The position numbers and the translations under genes are program-made. From Cylindrospermum sp. FACHB-282 (GTDB taxonomy: Bacteria; Cyanobacteriota; Cyanobacteriia; Cyanobacteriales; Nostocaceae), in assembly GCF_014697195.1 (NCBI RefSeq), contig NZ_JACJRJ010000026.1, positions 22,492 to 86,491 on the forward strand: a stretch of 64,000 nt of DNA, read 5' to 3'. Positions 53,896-63,785 of the stretch are shown here, piece by piece. Position 1 is the first letter of the stretch; every line of letters starts with the position of its first letter. A model generated the notes under the pieces. It searched no databases, had not been told where the DNA came from, and was given only the letters and a program-made list of their open reading frames with translations.

Positions 53896-54540
53896 AATGT
53901 GTTAAGCCAAAAATGTGTTAATGGTTAAAGACTGGATTGATCACCACTCTGTTTGAACAGGAGGTAGCTAGAAGCTGATATAGCGTTTCCTAATCTACTG
54001 AGGTACACCCAGACTTTACTAGTTAAAATTTTTAGCTTTAAAAAAGTACCTCACCAGATTGAGAAACCCTACATTATCCCCAAATCAAGATATTTAAGTA
54101 TGTTGCTCAGACTTGATTTATAGTGGCAAATATTACTTTTTTGTTGCCTAAGTATTCTCTCACAAATCCTTTTGGATTGCTATACTTCAAAAGTGGCTAA
54201 TTAGACTTGATTTAGCTAGACACACTTTGACCGCCGGAGACTTTTCCAGCTTCGCTAAATTGTTCTAGAGTTTAGCAAAACCTCAGTATCAGCATTGTGA
54301 ATTTTTCTCTAATTAGAGAATTTACTAAGTTTTGATTTTTCAGATACCTACTCAGAGTGGATGTGAGTTTAAATAGGCTTTTATTTAATTGGTACAATTT
54401 TGACATTTTTTTCAAGGTTTCAAATACTGAATTTGATAATTGGCCGCTGTATATCTCTGCCAGTACTGAAAGTAACTGTTTTTCTTGGGGTCTCATGCTA
54501 GTTATAGATTAACTGCTTGACTTCAAGTGAAACCCTAAAA
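53896..54540. other. AT-rich divergent spacer
   Basis: Carries a MITE-like element (53979-54071) and presumably both promoters of the divergent oxygenase genes. A 74-codon minus-strand frame at 54272-54496 (starting MRPQEKQLLSVLAEIYS) is possible but unsupported. Confidence 0.45.
53979..54071. repeat. MITE-like element, related to 59452
   Basis: TATAGCGTTTCCTAATCTAC then TGAGGTAC (53979-54006) is partly complementary to GTACCTCACCAGATTGAGAAAC (54046 on). The left arm matches the left arm at 59452 at about 24 of 28 positions. Confidence 0.7.
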
Positions 54541-55629
54541 ATGAACTTTAACTCGCAGAATGTTAGCTCAAACCGTAAACCTAAAACTTTCAATAACCCA
54601 GAGCGTTTTATTGAGGGATGGTATTGGGTAATACCCTCTCAAAATCTGCGGGTAGGTCAGGTAAAACCTATCACTATCTTGGGCAGGGAACTAGTAATTT
54701 ATCGTGGTAAAGATAAAATAGCAGTTACCTTAGATGCCTACTGTCCACATATGGGTGCTCACCTTGCAGAAGGCAAAGTAGAGGGTAATGAATTACGCTG
54801 TTTTTTCCACCAGTGGAAGTTTGATTCTGAAGGTATCTGTGTTGATATTCCCTGTTTAGCAGAGCCTCTTCCCGTGAAGTTAAAAAGTTGGCCCACGGCT
54901 GAGAAATATGGGATGATTTGGGTTTGGACTGGGGAAACTCCGCAACAACCCCTACCTTTTGTCCCGGAATTGGAGATAGAGGACTGTGTCAGTGCTTTTG
55001 GTTCCCACTTCGTGACGAACTGTCACCCTAATGTGGTGATGGTGAACGCTATCGATGCTCAACACTTCAATACAGTTCACAAACTGCTATCAGAATTTAT
55101 CTTTGACAAACAGGAACTGAATCATAATGCTATTACCTTCAGCAACACTACATTCGGTGGCCAAGATTCTTTTTTGATCAAACTTATCCGTCCCTTCTAC
55201 AAAAATGCTATTACCTACGATCTTTGCTATTGGTACGGCACTACTGGCACGGTGACAATTGGCCCCAAGTTCATGCATTTCTACGTTATGTTTGCCTTGC
55301 GTCTTCTAGAAGGAGGAAAAACCGAAGGTCAGACTATATTTATTGCTAAGAAACATCGAGGGATTTTCGGTTGGTTGTCTAATAGAGTTATGCTTTGGCT
55401 GACTAAGATTTTGGTTTACTACTTTATTCAGGCTGACACCAAAATTTTTCAGACGATTCAGTTTGATTTGAAAACCCCCATCAAGGTAGATCAGTCAATC
55501 ATGCAGCTAATTAACCATGTTGAGCGACAGAAACCCCTAATGTGGGGGACTTGGAACTTAGCGCGATCGCGTGATGGAGAGAATAGGGAAAGCCGCGAGA
55601 AATGGCGAGATGATCTGGTTAATGATTAA
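54541..55629 (+). CDS. Rieske non-heme iron oxygenase, alpha-subunit type
   Basis: 362 residues. Rieske [2Fe-2S] ligands C68-x-H70 and C87-x-x-H90 (CPHMGAHL, CFFHQWKF); mononuclear iron site D172, H175, H180 in NAIDAQHFNTVH. Layout matches ring-hydroxylating or pheophorbide/choline-type monooxygenases, but no membrane span is obvious beyond a hydrophobic segment around 290-310. Substrate unknown. ATG 54541 chosen over an upstream TTG. Confidence 0.9.
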   Translation: MNFNSQNVSSNRKPKTFNNPERFIEGWYWVIPSQNLRVGQVKPITILGRELVIYRGKDKIAVTLDAYCPHMGAHLAEGKVEGNELRCFFHQWKFDSEGICVDIPCLAEPLPVKLKSWPTAEKYGMIWVWTGETPQQPLPFVPELEIEDCVSAFGSHFVTNCHPNVVMVNAIDAQHFNTVHKLLSEFIFDKQELNHNAITFSNTTFGGQDSFLIKLIRPFYKNAITYDLCYWYGTTGTVTIGPKFMHFYVMFALRLLEGGKTEGQTIFIAKKHRGIFGWLSNRVMLWLTKILVYYFIQADTKIFQTIQFDLKTPIKVDQSIMQLINHVERQKPLMWGTWNLARSRDGENRESREKWRDDLVND

Positions 55630-55703
55630 TCAAAGTTAAATTAGTAGATTTTTAACTTCTGCTTTTGATTTCTTCATTGACTACTACCTCGGTCATTGAC
55701 ACT

Positions 55704-55724
55704 CCCCGCGCTAAAGCGACGGGG
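55704..55724. repeat. IS605-type end hairpin downstream of tnpB
   Basis: CCCCGCGCT (55704-55712) pairs with AGCG and CGGGG (55715-55724, one bulged A). It lies just past the tnpB stop, where the transposon right end and the scaffold of a TnpB guide RNA are usually encoded; a guide RNA here is inferred. Confidence 0.6.
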
Positions 55725-55733
55725 ATTCTACAT

Positions 55734-56937
55734 TCATAGACTCGCCGTTAGACAACAGGCTTGCGCCAATCGCCCAAGAGGGCAAATCTCCTGTAGCGTA
55801 AATGACCGTATCCCTACCGTACTCAGTCCTAGTTTCAAAATGTTGACGCTAGCGTTTAAATCTCTATCCGCCACATATCCACAATGGGGGCAAAGATGGG
55901 TTCTCGTAGACAGAGATTTTTTCACTTTCTCACCACAGTTGGAACAGCTTTGGCTTGTATTATGTGGAGGAACTGCAACAGTTACTTTCCCATATTTATA
56001 CCCAAAATATTCTAACCACAATCGAAAAGTGTACCAGCCAGCGTCACTTATGCTTTTAGCTAAATGTCGGTTACGAACCAGCCCTTTCACATTTAAGTCT
56101 TCATAGGCTACCAAATCATTAGATTGGATGACGGAGTATGCTAATCTCTTGCAATACTCTTTTCGTTGCCTACTTACTCTTAAATGCTTACGGGCATACC
56201 TATTTCTAGCTTTGTGGTAATTGTTAGATTGTCGAAGTTTGGCTTTCTTCCTTGCCGCGCTGAACTTCTTGGATTTTTTACGATTAGCACGGTTTAAAGC
56301 TTTCTCCGATTTGCGGTAAAACTTAGGCGCAGTTTCTACATTACCTTTGCTATCGGCAATGAAATACTTCAAACCTAAGTCAATACCAATTACTTGAAGA
56401 GTCGGCTGTGTCTCAACTAAAGCATGAACATTAATTGCAAACTGGGCATAGTACCCGTCAGCACGACGTACTAACCGGACACGCTTAATTTGCTTGATAT
56501 CGTAGTAATTAAGGTCGTAAGTTCCCTTCAGCTTCAAAGTTCCAATTCCTTTCTTATCAGAGAAAGTAATCGCTTTACGATTAACCGAAAGTTTGTAGCC
56601 ACTTGTCTTGTACTCAACTGAGCGACAATGTTTTTTAAACTTTGGGAACCCCTTTTTGCCTTTAACTTTCTTTTTACAGTTGTCGTAAAACCGTGATATC
56701 GCTGACCATGCACGTTCAGCAGCAGACTGTCTAGCCATTGAATTGAGTTCATCTGCAAAAGGAAACTCAGCAGCCAGCACAGCACAATATTTATTCAGAT
56801 CGTACTTAGTGACATTTTTATTTTCCATCCAATATCTCAAGGATTTATTCTGGATGAACTGACTAGTACGAATAGCGTCATCTATTGCACGATACTGCTT
56901 GTCTTTGCCTTTGACTTTGAAAAGAGTAAATTATCAT
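55734..56937 (-). pseudogene. tnpB: IS605-family TnpB, frameshifted near its start
   Basis: RuvC-type RNA-guided nuclease: Asp in GIDLGLKYF, Glu in VAYEDLNVKG, Asp in ADRDLNASVN, and zinc ribbon CSNCG ... CPHCG. The expected N-terminus MIIYS then FKVKGKDKQYRAIDDAIRT is split: ATG at 56937 opens MIIYSF, but a run of four T (minus strand; 56920-56923) shifts frame, and the remaining sequence is in the frame of the rest of the protein. The first normal start in the main frame is at 56840 (TTG) or 56828 (ATG), so about 30 conserved residues are lost. The catalytic body is intact. No tnpA is adjacent. Confidence 0.85.
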
Positions 56938-57320
56938 CGGTTCGACCTAACCAACTGCATATTTATGCAATCATGTTTGGCATAAGCCAACAATCGAGGC
57001 AAAACAAAACTTCACAGAGTCCTAAAGGACTCAACTAGCTTTCAACCCAAGCACCTGAAGTACGAAATACGCAACTGTGTTGCTGTTTCTCAGGGGTTTT
57101 CAGCATTTTCCTTATAAAAATGAAGTGGCTTTGCCACTTCATCAATTCCCAGGTAGAACCTAAAAATGAGTATAACGACTATGAAATTTTAAAAAAGTAT
57201 AATTTAACACTGAATATTTTGGAATCTCTGTCTTTTCCTCTAAGTTTAGAGAAATCAGATTACTATCCTACAGTTAACTGTATATTTGCATCATTCACAA
57301 TTCCCAAATAACAAAGAATA
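56938..57320. other. Spacer upstream of tnpB
   Basis: Probably includes the IS left end. A hairpin ATGAAGTGGC / GCCACTTCAT (57119-57141) is clear. The open frame at 57120-57311 starts in that hairpin and is not protein-like. Confidence 0.45.
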
Positions 57321-59297
57321 TTATTTCATCACTCTGGTGGCGTTGACAATCGCTAGGAGAGCTACGCCGACGTCGGCAAAAACAGCTTCCCACATCGTTG
57401 CTATACCTAAAATACCTAACCCAATAAATACACCTTTAATTCCTAAAGCAAAACCAATATTTTGCCAAACAATTTTGTGGGTTTTTCTGGCGATTTGTAT
57501 TGCTTCCGCTACTTTCGAGGGCCCATCGGTCATGATGACAATATCCGCAGTTTCTATCGCCGCATCTGACCCTAGCCCACCCATTGCTATGCCAACATCG
57601 GCTCTAGCAATCACAGGCGCATCATTAATTCCATCCCCAACAAAGGCGACTTTACCATGCTTTCTGGCGGTGCTAAGTAGCTTCTCAATCGCCCTGACTT
57701 TGTCTTCTGGTAATAACTCTGCTTCGTAATCATCTATGCCAAGCTGTTGACTAACACGGGATGCGATCGCCTGATTATCCCCTGTCAACATTACTGTTTT
57801 CTCCACACCCAGACGCTTTAATGCTTGAATAGCCTGTCTCGCATCTTCTTTCAACTCATCAGTGATCACAATATATCCAGCATAAATATTGTCTACCGCT
57901 AAATGAACAACTGTTCCCTCTAAATCACAGACATCATGAGCAATGTTTTCTCTATGCAATAGGCGATCGCATCCCGCTATCACTACCTGATTTCCTACTT
58001 TAGCTCTGATCCCATAACCAGCAATATCTTCAAATTCTTTCACTTCGGATATATCTATTTTTTCACCGTATACCTCAAGGATAGATTGAGCGATGGGATG
58101 ATTTGAATTTGATTCAACCTTGGCAGCTAATTGTAATAAATCTTGCTTATTAAAGCCGTTTACTGGAACAATGTTTGATACCTTAAACTCTCCTTTTGTC
58201 AAGGTTCCAGTTTTGTCAAAAACAACTGTCTTTACTGTAGTCAAAACATCTAAAAAAATAGACCCTTTAACCAAAATACCGCGTTTTGCCGCACCTCCTA
58301 TGCCCCCAAAATAACCTAGTGGGATACTTATGATCAGTCCACATGGACAGGAAATCACTAATAATATCAGGGCGCGATAAACCCATTCTGAAGATTTTGC
58401 CCCAGGAATGAATAAAGGAGGCAATAGCGCAACTGCTAGAGAAGCAAAAACTACTACTGGCGTATAATATCTGGCAAATTTAGTAATAAATTTTTCAGTT
58501 TCTGCTTTTTTGCTTCTGGCATTCTGCACCAATTCTAAAATTTTGGCTATGGAAGACTCATCAAATAGTTTTGTGACTTTAATGCTGAGGACTCCCATTT
58601 TATTGAGCATTCCAGCCAAAACCGTTTCTCCAACTCTTACAGTTCGTGGTACAGATTCTCCAGTTAAGGCGGATGTGTCAACTTGTGAATTACCTTCTAT
58701 AATTTCACCATCTAGGGGGATTTTTTCCCCTGGTTTGACAATGATAATGTCATTAATATTGACTTTTTCTGGAGATACTTTTTTCAACTCTCCATTTATT
58801 TTCAGGTTGGCATAGTCTGGGCGTACTTCCAATAAGGCTTTGATGGAATTACGGGAACGACTGACGGCAATATCCTGGAATAATTCGCCGATTTTATAAA
58901 ATAACATCACACCGACAGCTTCGGGCAATTTATGAATTGCTAGCGCCCCCAGTGTCGCTATTGTCATTAAAAAGTTTTCATCAAATACTCTACCTCTGAG
59001 TATATTTCTTCCAGCAGATTTTAAAACGCTCCACCCGCTGATAAGATACGCAGGTAGGAAAACCAGATATTCACCAATACTATAAAAAGTCCGGTGTAAT
59101 TGTTCCTCGAAAATTAAACCAGGTGCGTATAAACTTAAAACCACAACCAAAGGAAATATCTCATTTTTGAGGTTAAATTCTCCGCCGTGATCATGGTTAT
59201 GATTCTCATCATGACTGTGATTCTCATGAATCTCATGTTCATGATCATGACCGCAACTGCAACAGCCGGAAGATTCTGAATTTGGTTTTTGCTTCAT
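57321..59297 (-). CDS. Zn/Cd-type P1B ATPase with His-rich N-terminus
   Basis: 658 residues. Instead of an HMA domain the N-terminus is CCSCGHDHEHEIHENHSHDE-like, a His/Cys metal-binding tail (residues 12-40). Core motifs: TGES, C317-P-C319, phosphorylated D361 in FDKTGTLTK, HP in SNHPIAQ, and VGDGINDAP; a DVGVALLAIVN segment near the C-terminus matches Zn/Cd/Pb pumps. It exports divalent metal from the cytoplasm. The ATG is at 59297; no adjacent ArsR/SmtB-type regulator. Confidence 0.93.
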   Translation of the reverse strand: MKQKPNSESSGCCSCGHDHEHEIHENHSHDENHNHDHGGEFNLKNEIFPLVVVLSLYAPGLIFEEQLHRTFYSIGEYLVFLPAYLISGWSVLKSAGRNILRGRVFDENFLMTIATLGALAIHKLPEAVGVMLFYKIGELFQDIAVSRSRNSIKALLEVRPDYANLKINGELKKVSPEKVNINDIIIVKPGEKIPLDGEIIEGNSQVDTSALTGESVPRTVRVGETVLAGMLNKMGVLSIKVTKLFDESSIAKILELVQNARSKKAETEKFITKFARYYTPVVVFASLAVALLPPLFIPGAKSSEWVYRALILLVISCPCGLIISIPLGYFGGIGGAAKRGILVKGSIFLDVLTTVKTVVFDKTGTLTKGEFKVSNIVPVNGFNKQDLLQLAAKVESNSNHPIAQSILEVYGEKIDISEVKEFEDIAGYGIRAKVGNQVVIAGCDRLLHRENIAHDVCDLEGTVVHLAVDNIYAGYIVITDELKEDARQAIQALKRLGVEKTVMLTGDNQAIASRVSQQLGIDDYEAELLPEDKVRAIEKLLSTARKHGKVAFVGDGINDAPVIARADVGIAMGGLGSDAAIETADIVIMTDGPSKVAEAIQIARKTHKIVWQNIGFALGIKGVFIGLGILGIATMWEAVFADVGVALLAIVNATRVMK

Positions 59298-59944
59298 ATT
59301 TATTCAGTATAGTTAGTCATGTTTGATATTCTAGCCTTGGTTTAAAGGTAATAAAAAAAAGAAGTTTTCGCAAGATTTTTATTTAAGAATAAGAATCTTT
59401 ATCAATGAGGGATAAAAATGATATTTATTGTTTAATATATTTATTTTTTAATATAGCGTTTTCTAGTCTGCTGAGGTACAAATCTCTGCGTACCTCTGCG
59501 CTTTACTTTGCGTCCCTTTGCGTTTCAAAATATTATCTGTACCTCACGTAACTCTTAATCGCTATAATACTACTAATTTCAATGTCAAGCTTGCTGTTTT
59601 TTGCAACACCGAAGGATGAGTTTGAGTAGTCATTATATACCTCGGATTAATATAAAACTTTTAACACATCAGCGAGCATTCTGGCTAAAAGTAGTTTTGC
59701 CTGCTTCACCGTTGCGAATATCGGATTTCTACGGAACTTTTTTCATTAATTTTAGTAGAATGGATTATTAAATAATTATCATAACATTTTAGTTTTTACT
59801 ATTGTGCCACGCCGTATATTTCTGACCTAGGTTGAATTAATCAAAAAAATTATAAATCTTTGGTATTTACAATCCAAAGTCTCTTGACCGACATATAGTT
59901 AATCGGATAGCCTTAGCGTTCAGAGGCATTTTCTCAAAAAACTG
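59298..59944. other. AT-rich divergent spacer
   Basis: Contains a MITE-like element (59452-59566) and AT-rich sequence on either side that should include the promoters of the metal pump and the secreted Cys protein. No gene seen. Confidence 0.45.
59452..59566. repeat. MITE-like element with embedded CGCAAAG repeat
   Basis: Arms TATAGCGTTTTCTAGTCTGC + TGAGGTAC (59452-59479) and GTACCTCACG...CGCTATA (59539-59566). The centre holds a CTTTGCGTCCCTTTGCG repeat, the inverse of the word found inside ileS. Confidence 0.7.
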
Positions 59945-60319
59945 ATGAATAGAAAATTAATACTTAGTTTACTTTCTAGCTCCACAATTTTTACCTCTCT
60001 AATGTCTACACTGGCATTGGTGAATCCTGCCCACGCAAGCCAACCAGTTCTCCGACTGCAAAATGGTGAAGCCTGTATCCGGCATCCACATATTAGCTAC
60101 GACAAGTTTGTGTGTATCCGGAATACACCAACAAATCAATTATCGCGCTCTACACCTGCATCTAGAGTTAACTCGGTACAGCCATCTGACAAGAATATTG
60201 CGATGTTAGACTTTTCTGAAGCCGAAAGTAATAAAGCGATCGCTGTATTCGGCTGTGACTGCCCATATTGTATAAATGCTTTACGTACCATGCAAGGTAG
60301 TCAACCCTTAGTCTATTAG
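59945..60319 (+). CDS. Small secreted Cys-motif protein
   Basis: 124 residues. Signal peptide about 1-31 (ending NPAHAS). The mature part has LQNGEACIRHPHISYDKFVC, a Ser/Thr/Pro linker, and AVFGCDCPYCINALRTMQG. The C-D-C-P-Y-C cluster could bind metal or act in thiol exchange; no known enzyme family fits. Divergent from the zinc-type pump. Confidence 0.72.
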   Translation: MNRKLILSLLSSSTIFTSLMSTLALVNPAHASQPVLRLQNGEACIRHPHISYDKFVCIRNTPTNQLSRSTPASRVNSVQPSDKNIAMLDFSEAESNKAIAVFGCDCPYCINALRTMQGSQPLVY

Positions 60320-60391
60320 GATTTTAGGGCGCTTGTCGCTATTACCACAACTGGACAGTCGCTTCTCTACCAGACGCTGCGCTTACGCTCC

Positions 60392-60570
60392 AATTCAAAA
60401 TTCAAAATTCAAAAAAATAAAAGTATACAGCACCACCTAAATTTATTCAGGGAAAAAAAACAAAAGACTTATGTTGAGATGCGTAAGCACTTCTACACAA
60501 GGTGTCCTGATTTTCATTCCTTAAATTCATTTTGGTGGTTCTTAATTTTGAAAATTTTGAATTTTGAATT
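60392..60570. repeat. 18-bp inverted repeat, ATTCAAA type
   Basis: AATTCAAAATTCAAAATT (60392-60409) and its exact complement (60553-60570) enclose 143 bases without genes between convergent transcripts. AT-rich words of this type also occur near 1665-1890. Confidence 0.6.
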
Positions 60571-60587
60571 CCCCCAAAGGTGTCTCT

Positions 60588-63266
60588 TCACTCCATCACT
60601 TCATTCACCGGGAATCGATCAATTAGTTGCATAGCCCGATAGGCATTGCGCTGCAAAGAATCGGGTAAATTGGGAACATGGGGAATCTGGGATAATAAGT
60701 CCAAAGTCCGGCGTAAAAGTCTCACCACATCCCCCTCATCCAAGGTGGTATTTTCGCACAGTTCTATCCACTCCATTCCCAGGGCCCACTGTTCTACAAT
60801 CGCAATTAACTCAAATTCCAACCAGATAGGCAAGGCGACATTATAGCGCCGTTGAACTTGGAACATTTGACGGCGAATTCCCCGCAATTTGGCCAAAGCG
60901 TCTGCCACCTCATTACTGAGTTCATAGCGCACCTTACTATCAGGACGGGGGGTTTCTGTCACTAAAGCCGCCGCAGCTGCTGCTAAATGGTGGGGATCTA
61001 AGTTGTCCAATTCCCCGCTAGCGAAGACTAAACCGATCCATAATTCATTTTCACCGCGAATTGCCGCCGCGATTTGCCCCAATGTCGTAGGCACTAAGTT
61101 ATCCAAACCACCAAATTGCTGCAAAATTTCAATTAAACTGAGAAACTCTTCCCAATGACGTTGAGACTGTTGCCCTACCCGCCCTTGCAACTCTTCAATT
61201 TCGGCTTCTAACTCAATGCAACGTGCTCTGCGTTTGAATATAGCGGCAGCATTGCCTTCTTGATGTAAGGGGTGAGTTTCTAATTGCTCTTGGACAGCAG
61301 TCACACGGCACAGTTGTGCTGCCACTTCCGGAGACGCAGGCAAAAACTCCCCAGGATCAGGTATATATTGAGCAACTGCGGCAGTTTCTTCATTACCACG
61401 GATGGACTGTCCTCTTTTTAAAGGCAGTTCTGGCGGTGGTAGCATATCAGGCGGCACTTCCACCCGTGGCAGTTCAGCATACAAATCAACGACATCCACG
61501 GAGGTTGCCACATACCAACGGTTATCTCGCCCCAAGCATACCAAGTAAGGAGTTTGACCAGCAGCAATTGGACTTTTGGCAACTAACACAGCTGTTATGG
61601 GTAAAGTTGCTGTGATGTTTTTGTCCTTGAGACTCAGCAATGTTCCGGAAACTGCAAAGTCCAGCATCATCACCAATTGTTCTTGTCTGTCTTTCTGTGC
61701 TTGCTCTTGCAGAGTTCTTAATATCTGCCGTTCTACTTTCAAGCGTTGCCGCAATTTTTCATACACAGCCAATTCATTGTCATCGACTGCGGCGATTTGT
61801 TCCTGAATTTGGGTTAATTCTCTTTGGATTTCGGCAATTTCCTCATAATCTGGTCTTAAATGCAAGGTAGCCATATACTGACCAAAGCTGCGTTCTATCA
61901 GTTCTCTGGTTTGGTCTAGGCTGTGGGTTTGTAGTAAGTTGAGCACCATGCCGTAGCTGGGCGTAAACTGGCTCACTAGGGGGTCTGCCTCAGATGTAGC
62001 CAAATATGCCGCTTCTTTAGCTCCTTCAAAGGGAGTTTGTACTGTCACCACATGGCCTTGGAGATCCATCCCCCGGCGTCCAGCCCGGCCTGACATTTGC
62101 AGGAATTCGGAAGCTTTTAATAGGCGGTGTCCGTTGTCGGTACGCTTGCTTAGGGTGGAAATAACTGTTGTCCGGGCGGGCATATTAATTCCCGCAGCTA
62201 AAGTCTCGGTGGCAAAGACTACTTTAATCAGTCCCTGCTGAAATAGTTCTTCTACCAGAACTTTCCATGCAGGCAAAATCCCGGCATGGTGAGCGGCAAT
62301 TCCGCGATATAGGGGCGCAATTTGCCCAGAACGCCCGGCTTCGGGATTGCGGCTTAAAAATTCATCAATTTGTTCCCGCAATATTTGGGATTCTTCATTA
62401 TTTACCAGCCATAAATCACCCACTTCTGCTACGGCTTTATCACATCCCCGACGGCTGAAGATAAAGTAAATTGCTGGCAGCATATCCCGTTGCTCTAGTT
62501 GGCTCAGGGTGTAAATAATACCGGGAGCCTCAGGTCTACCACTTCTGCCTCTGTCAACAGTTCCTTTTTTTCCCCCCCGCTTCGATAATCGGGAGTTAAT
62601 TTTGGTTTTGCTTTCATTCAGTAGGGGAAATAGCCCCTTGGGATTGCAAAAGTGAAATTCTAATGGTACTGGGCGAAAATCGGAGTAAATCAGGTCTGTG
62701 GGCCCATGAACCCGATTTAGCCAGTCGGTGAGTTGATCGCTGTTGGCCACTGTTGCGGAAAGGGCGACGAGTTGGACTTCACGGGGGCAATAGATAATTG
62801 ATTCTTCCCAAACTGTACCCCGTTGGCGATCGTTCATGTAGTGGCACTCATCGAGCACCACTGCTTCTACATCTACTAATGAGATGCCGACTTGCCCTAT
62901 GGGTGTGCCATAGAGCATGTTTCGGAAAATCTCTGTGGTCATTACCAAAATTGGTGCTTCTCTGTTAATGGAGGCATCTCCAGTTAACAGTCCAACTTGA
63001 TCAAACCCAAATTTTTCCCGAAAGTCACGTAATTTTTGATTTGATAACGCCTTCAGAGGTGTTGTGTAAAACACTCGTTTGCCTCGCGACAGGGCGCGAT
63101 AAATGGCGTATTCCCCTACCAATGTTTTGCCTGAACCTGTGGGCGCACATACAACTACTGAGCGTCCAGCATTCAGGGAGGCGATCGCATCCTGCTGGAA
63201 TTGATCTAGTTCAAAGGGAAAAATCGACCCAAGGTCAAGTTCTGGAGACGGCGCAGGATAATTCAC
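60588..63266 (-). CDS. Ski2/Mtr4-like DEAD-box RNA helicase
   Basis: 892 residues from GTG at 63266. Motifs: Q-like DQFQQDAI, Walker A APTGSGKT, DECH box LDECHYM, SAT (VALSATVAN), motif V/VI FATETLAAGINMP and QMSGRAGRRGMD, and a C-terminal DSHCT-type helical domain (LRRTLDLLSQIPHVP). Ski2-like helicases unwind structured RNA for decay or processing. There is no close upstream ATG, so GTG is accepted. Confidence 0.93.
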   Translation of the reverse strand: MNYPAPSPELDLGSIFPFELDQFQQDAIASLNAGRSVVVCAPTGSGKTLVGEYAIYRALSRGKRVFYTTPLKALSNQKLRDFREKFGFDQVGLLTGDASINREAPILVMTTEIFRNMLYGTPIGQVGISLVDVEAVVLDECHYMNDRQRGTVWEESIIYCPREVQLVALSATVANSDQLTDWLNRVHGPTDLIYSDFRPVPLEFHFCNPKGLFPLLNESKTKINSRLSKRGGKKGTVDRGRSGRPEAPGIIYTLSQLEQRDMLPAIYFIFSRRGCDKAVAEVGDLWLVNNEESQILREQIDEFLSRNPEAGRSGQIAPLYRGIAAHHAGILPAWKVLVEELFQQGLIKVVFATETLAAGINMPARTTVISTLSKRTDNGHRLLKASEFLQMSGRAGRRGMDLQGHVVTVQTPFEGAKEAAYLATSEADPLVSQFTPSYGMVLNLLQTHSLDQTRELIERSFGQYMATLHLRPDYEEIAEIQRELTQIQEQIAAVDDNELAVYEKLRQRLKVERQILRTLQEQAQKDRQEQLVMMLDFAVSGTLLSLKDKNITATLPITAVLVAKSPIAAGQTPYLVCLGRDNRWYVATSVDVVDLYAELPRVEVPPDMLPPPELPLKRGQSIRGNEETAAVAQYIPDPGEFLPASPEVAAQLCRVTAVQEQLETHPLHQEGNAAAIFKRRARCIELEAEIEELQGRVGQQSQRHWEEFLSLIEILQQFGGLDNLVPTTLGQIAAAIRGENELWIGLVFASGELDNLDPHHLAAAAAALVTETPRPDSKVRYELSNEVADALAKLRGIRRQMFQVQRRYNVALPIWLEFELIAIVEQWALGMEWIELCENTTLDEGDVVRLLRRTLDLLSQIPHVPNLPDSLQRNAYRAMQLIDRFPVNEVME

Positions 63267-63371
63267 TCAAATACATTTGCAACCGGACTGTTTTCTATCA
63301 TAACGTTATTAGTGATTTGCTACGTTGATACCAAAAACTGAGTTATGGGGGCATTACTTAGCCTTTCTTCA

Positions 63372-63785
63372 TCATCTGACTGTTTCTGCAATTTTCCGTA
63401 GGACTCGACACGCAGACTCTAATTCGCTTTGGGTAGAGAGAGGGGCAAATACTCGTGAGATGCCATAGTGTTTATTTTCTAACTTGACAAACACAATATC
63501 ATCCCCATTGGTGAGCATTCCAAAATTAGGCTGCTCACTATTTGGACTAGCCATCAAGTAGGTAAGAATTTGCGGCAGTGCTGCCCAAACTGATAGCATG
63601 GTTTTTTTAGATTCTAAAACAATAATCCACAAGCGTTCGCGTAATACCAGCACATCTATTCGACCCTGTAGAGTTTCTTCGCTATCAGCTACTGTTATTT
63701 GTACAGATTCTTCAGCTTTGATGGGAAAAGGTGGATCATATAAACTTGCAACGGTAAGTAATGGAGAAACGAGTAATAGCATCAC
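63372..63785 (-). CDS. Type I restriction R-like N-terminal domain protein, truncated
   Basis: 137 residues from GTG at 63785. It has a PD-(D/E)xK core: GRIDVLVLRERLWIIVLESKK (Asp, then ESK). This is like stand-alone cyanobacterial HsdR_N-type proteins. The homologous frame continues upstream to 63917 (YEQLPELNPGER, then GGNLLESTVMLLL) without any start codon before a TAA at 63918-63920, so about 25 further residues of the usual N-terminus are missing. It may be a decaying gene or start at the GTG. Confidence 0.7.
   Translation of the reverse strand: MMLLLVSPLLTVASLYDPPFPIKAEESVQITVADSEETLQGRIDVLVLRERLWIIVLESKKTMLSVWAALPQILTYLMASPNSEQPNFGMLTNGDDIVFVKLENKHYGISRVFAPLSTQSELESACRVLRKIAETVR

Noticed and set aside
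54272..54496. 74-codon minus-strand frame between the oxygenases
   Set aside because: Plausible helical composition but AT-rich spacer, no ribosome site and no recognised family; left as a possibility only.
57120..57311. 63-codon frame upstream of tnpB
   Set aside because: Its start codon is part of a hairpin (57119-57141) and the peptide has no recognisable features.
57286..57729. 147-codon plus-strand frame
   Set aside because: Lies entirely antisense to the conserved C-terminal domain of the Zn/Cd pump; low-complexity Ser/Pro/Ala composition.
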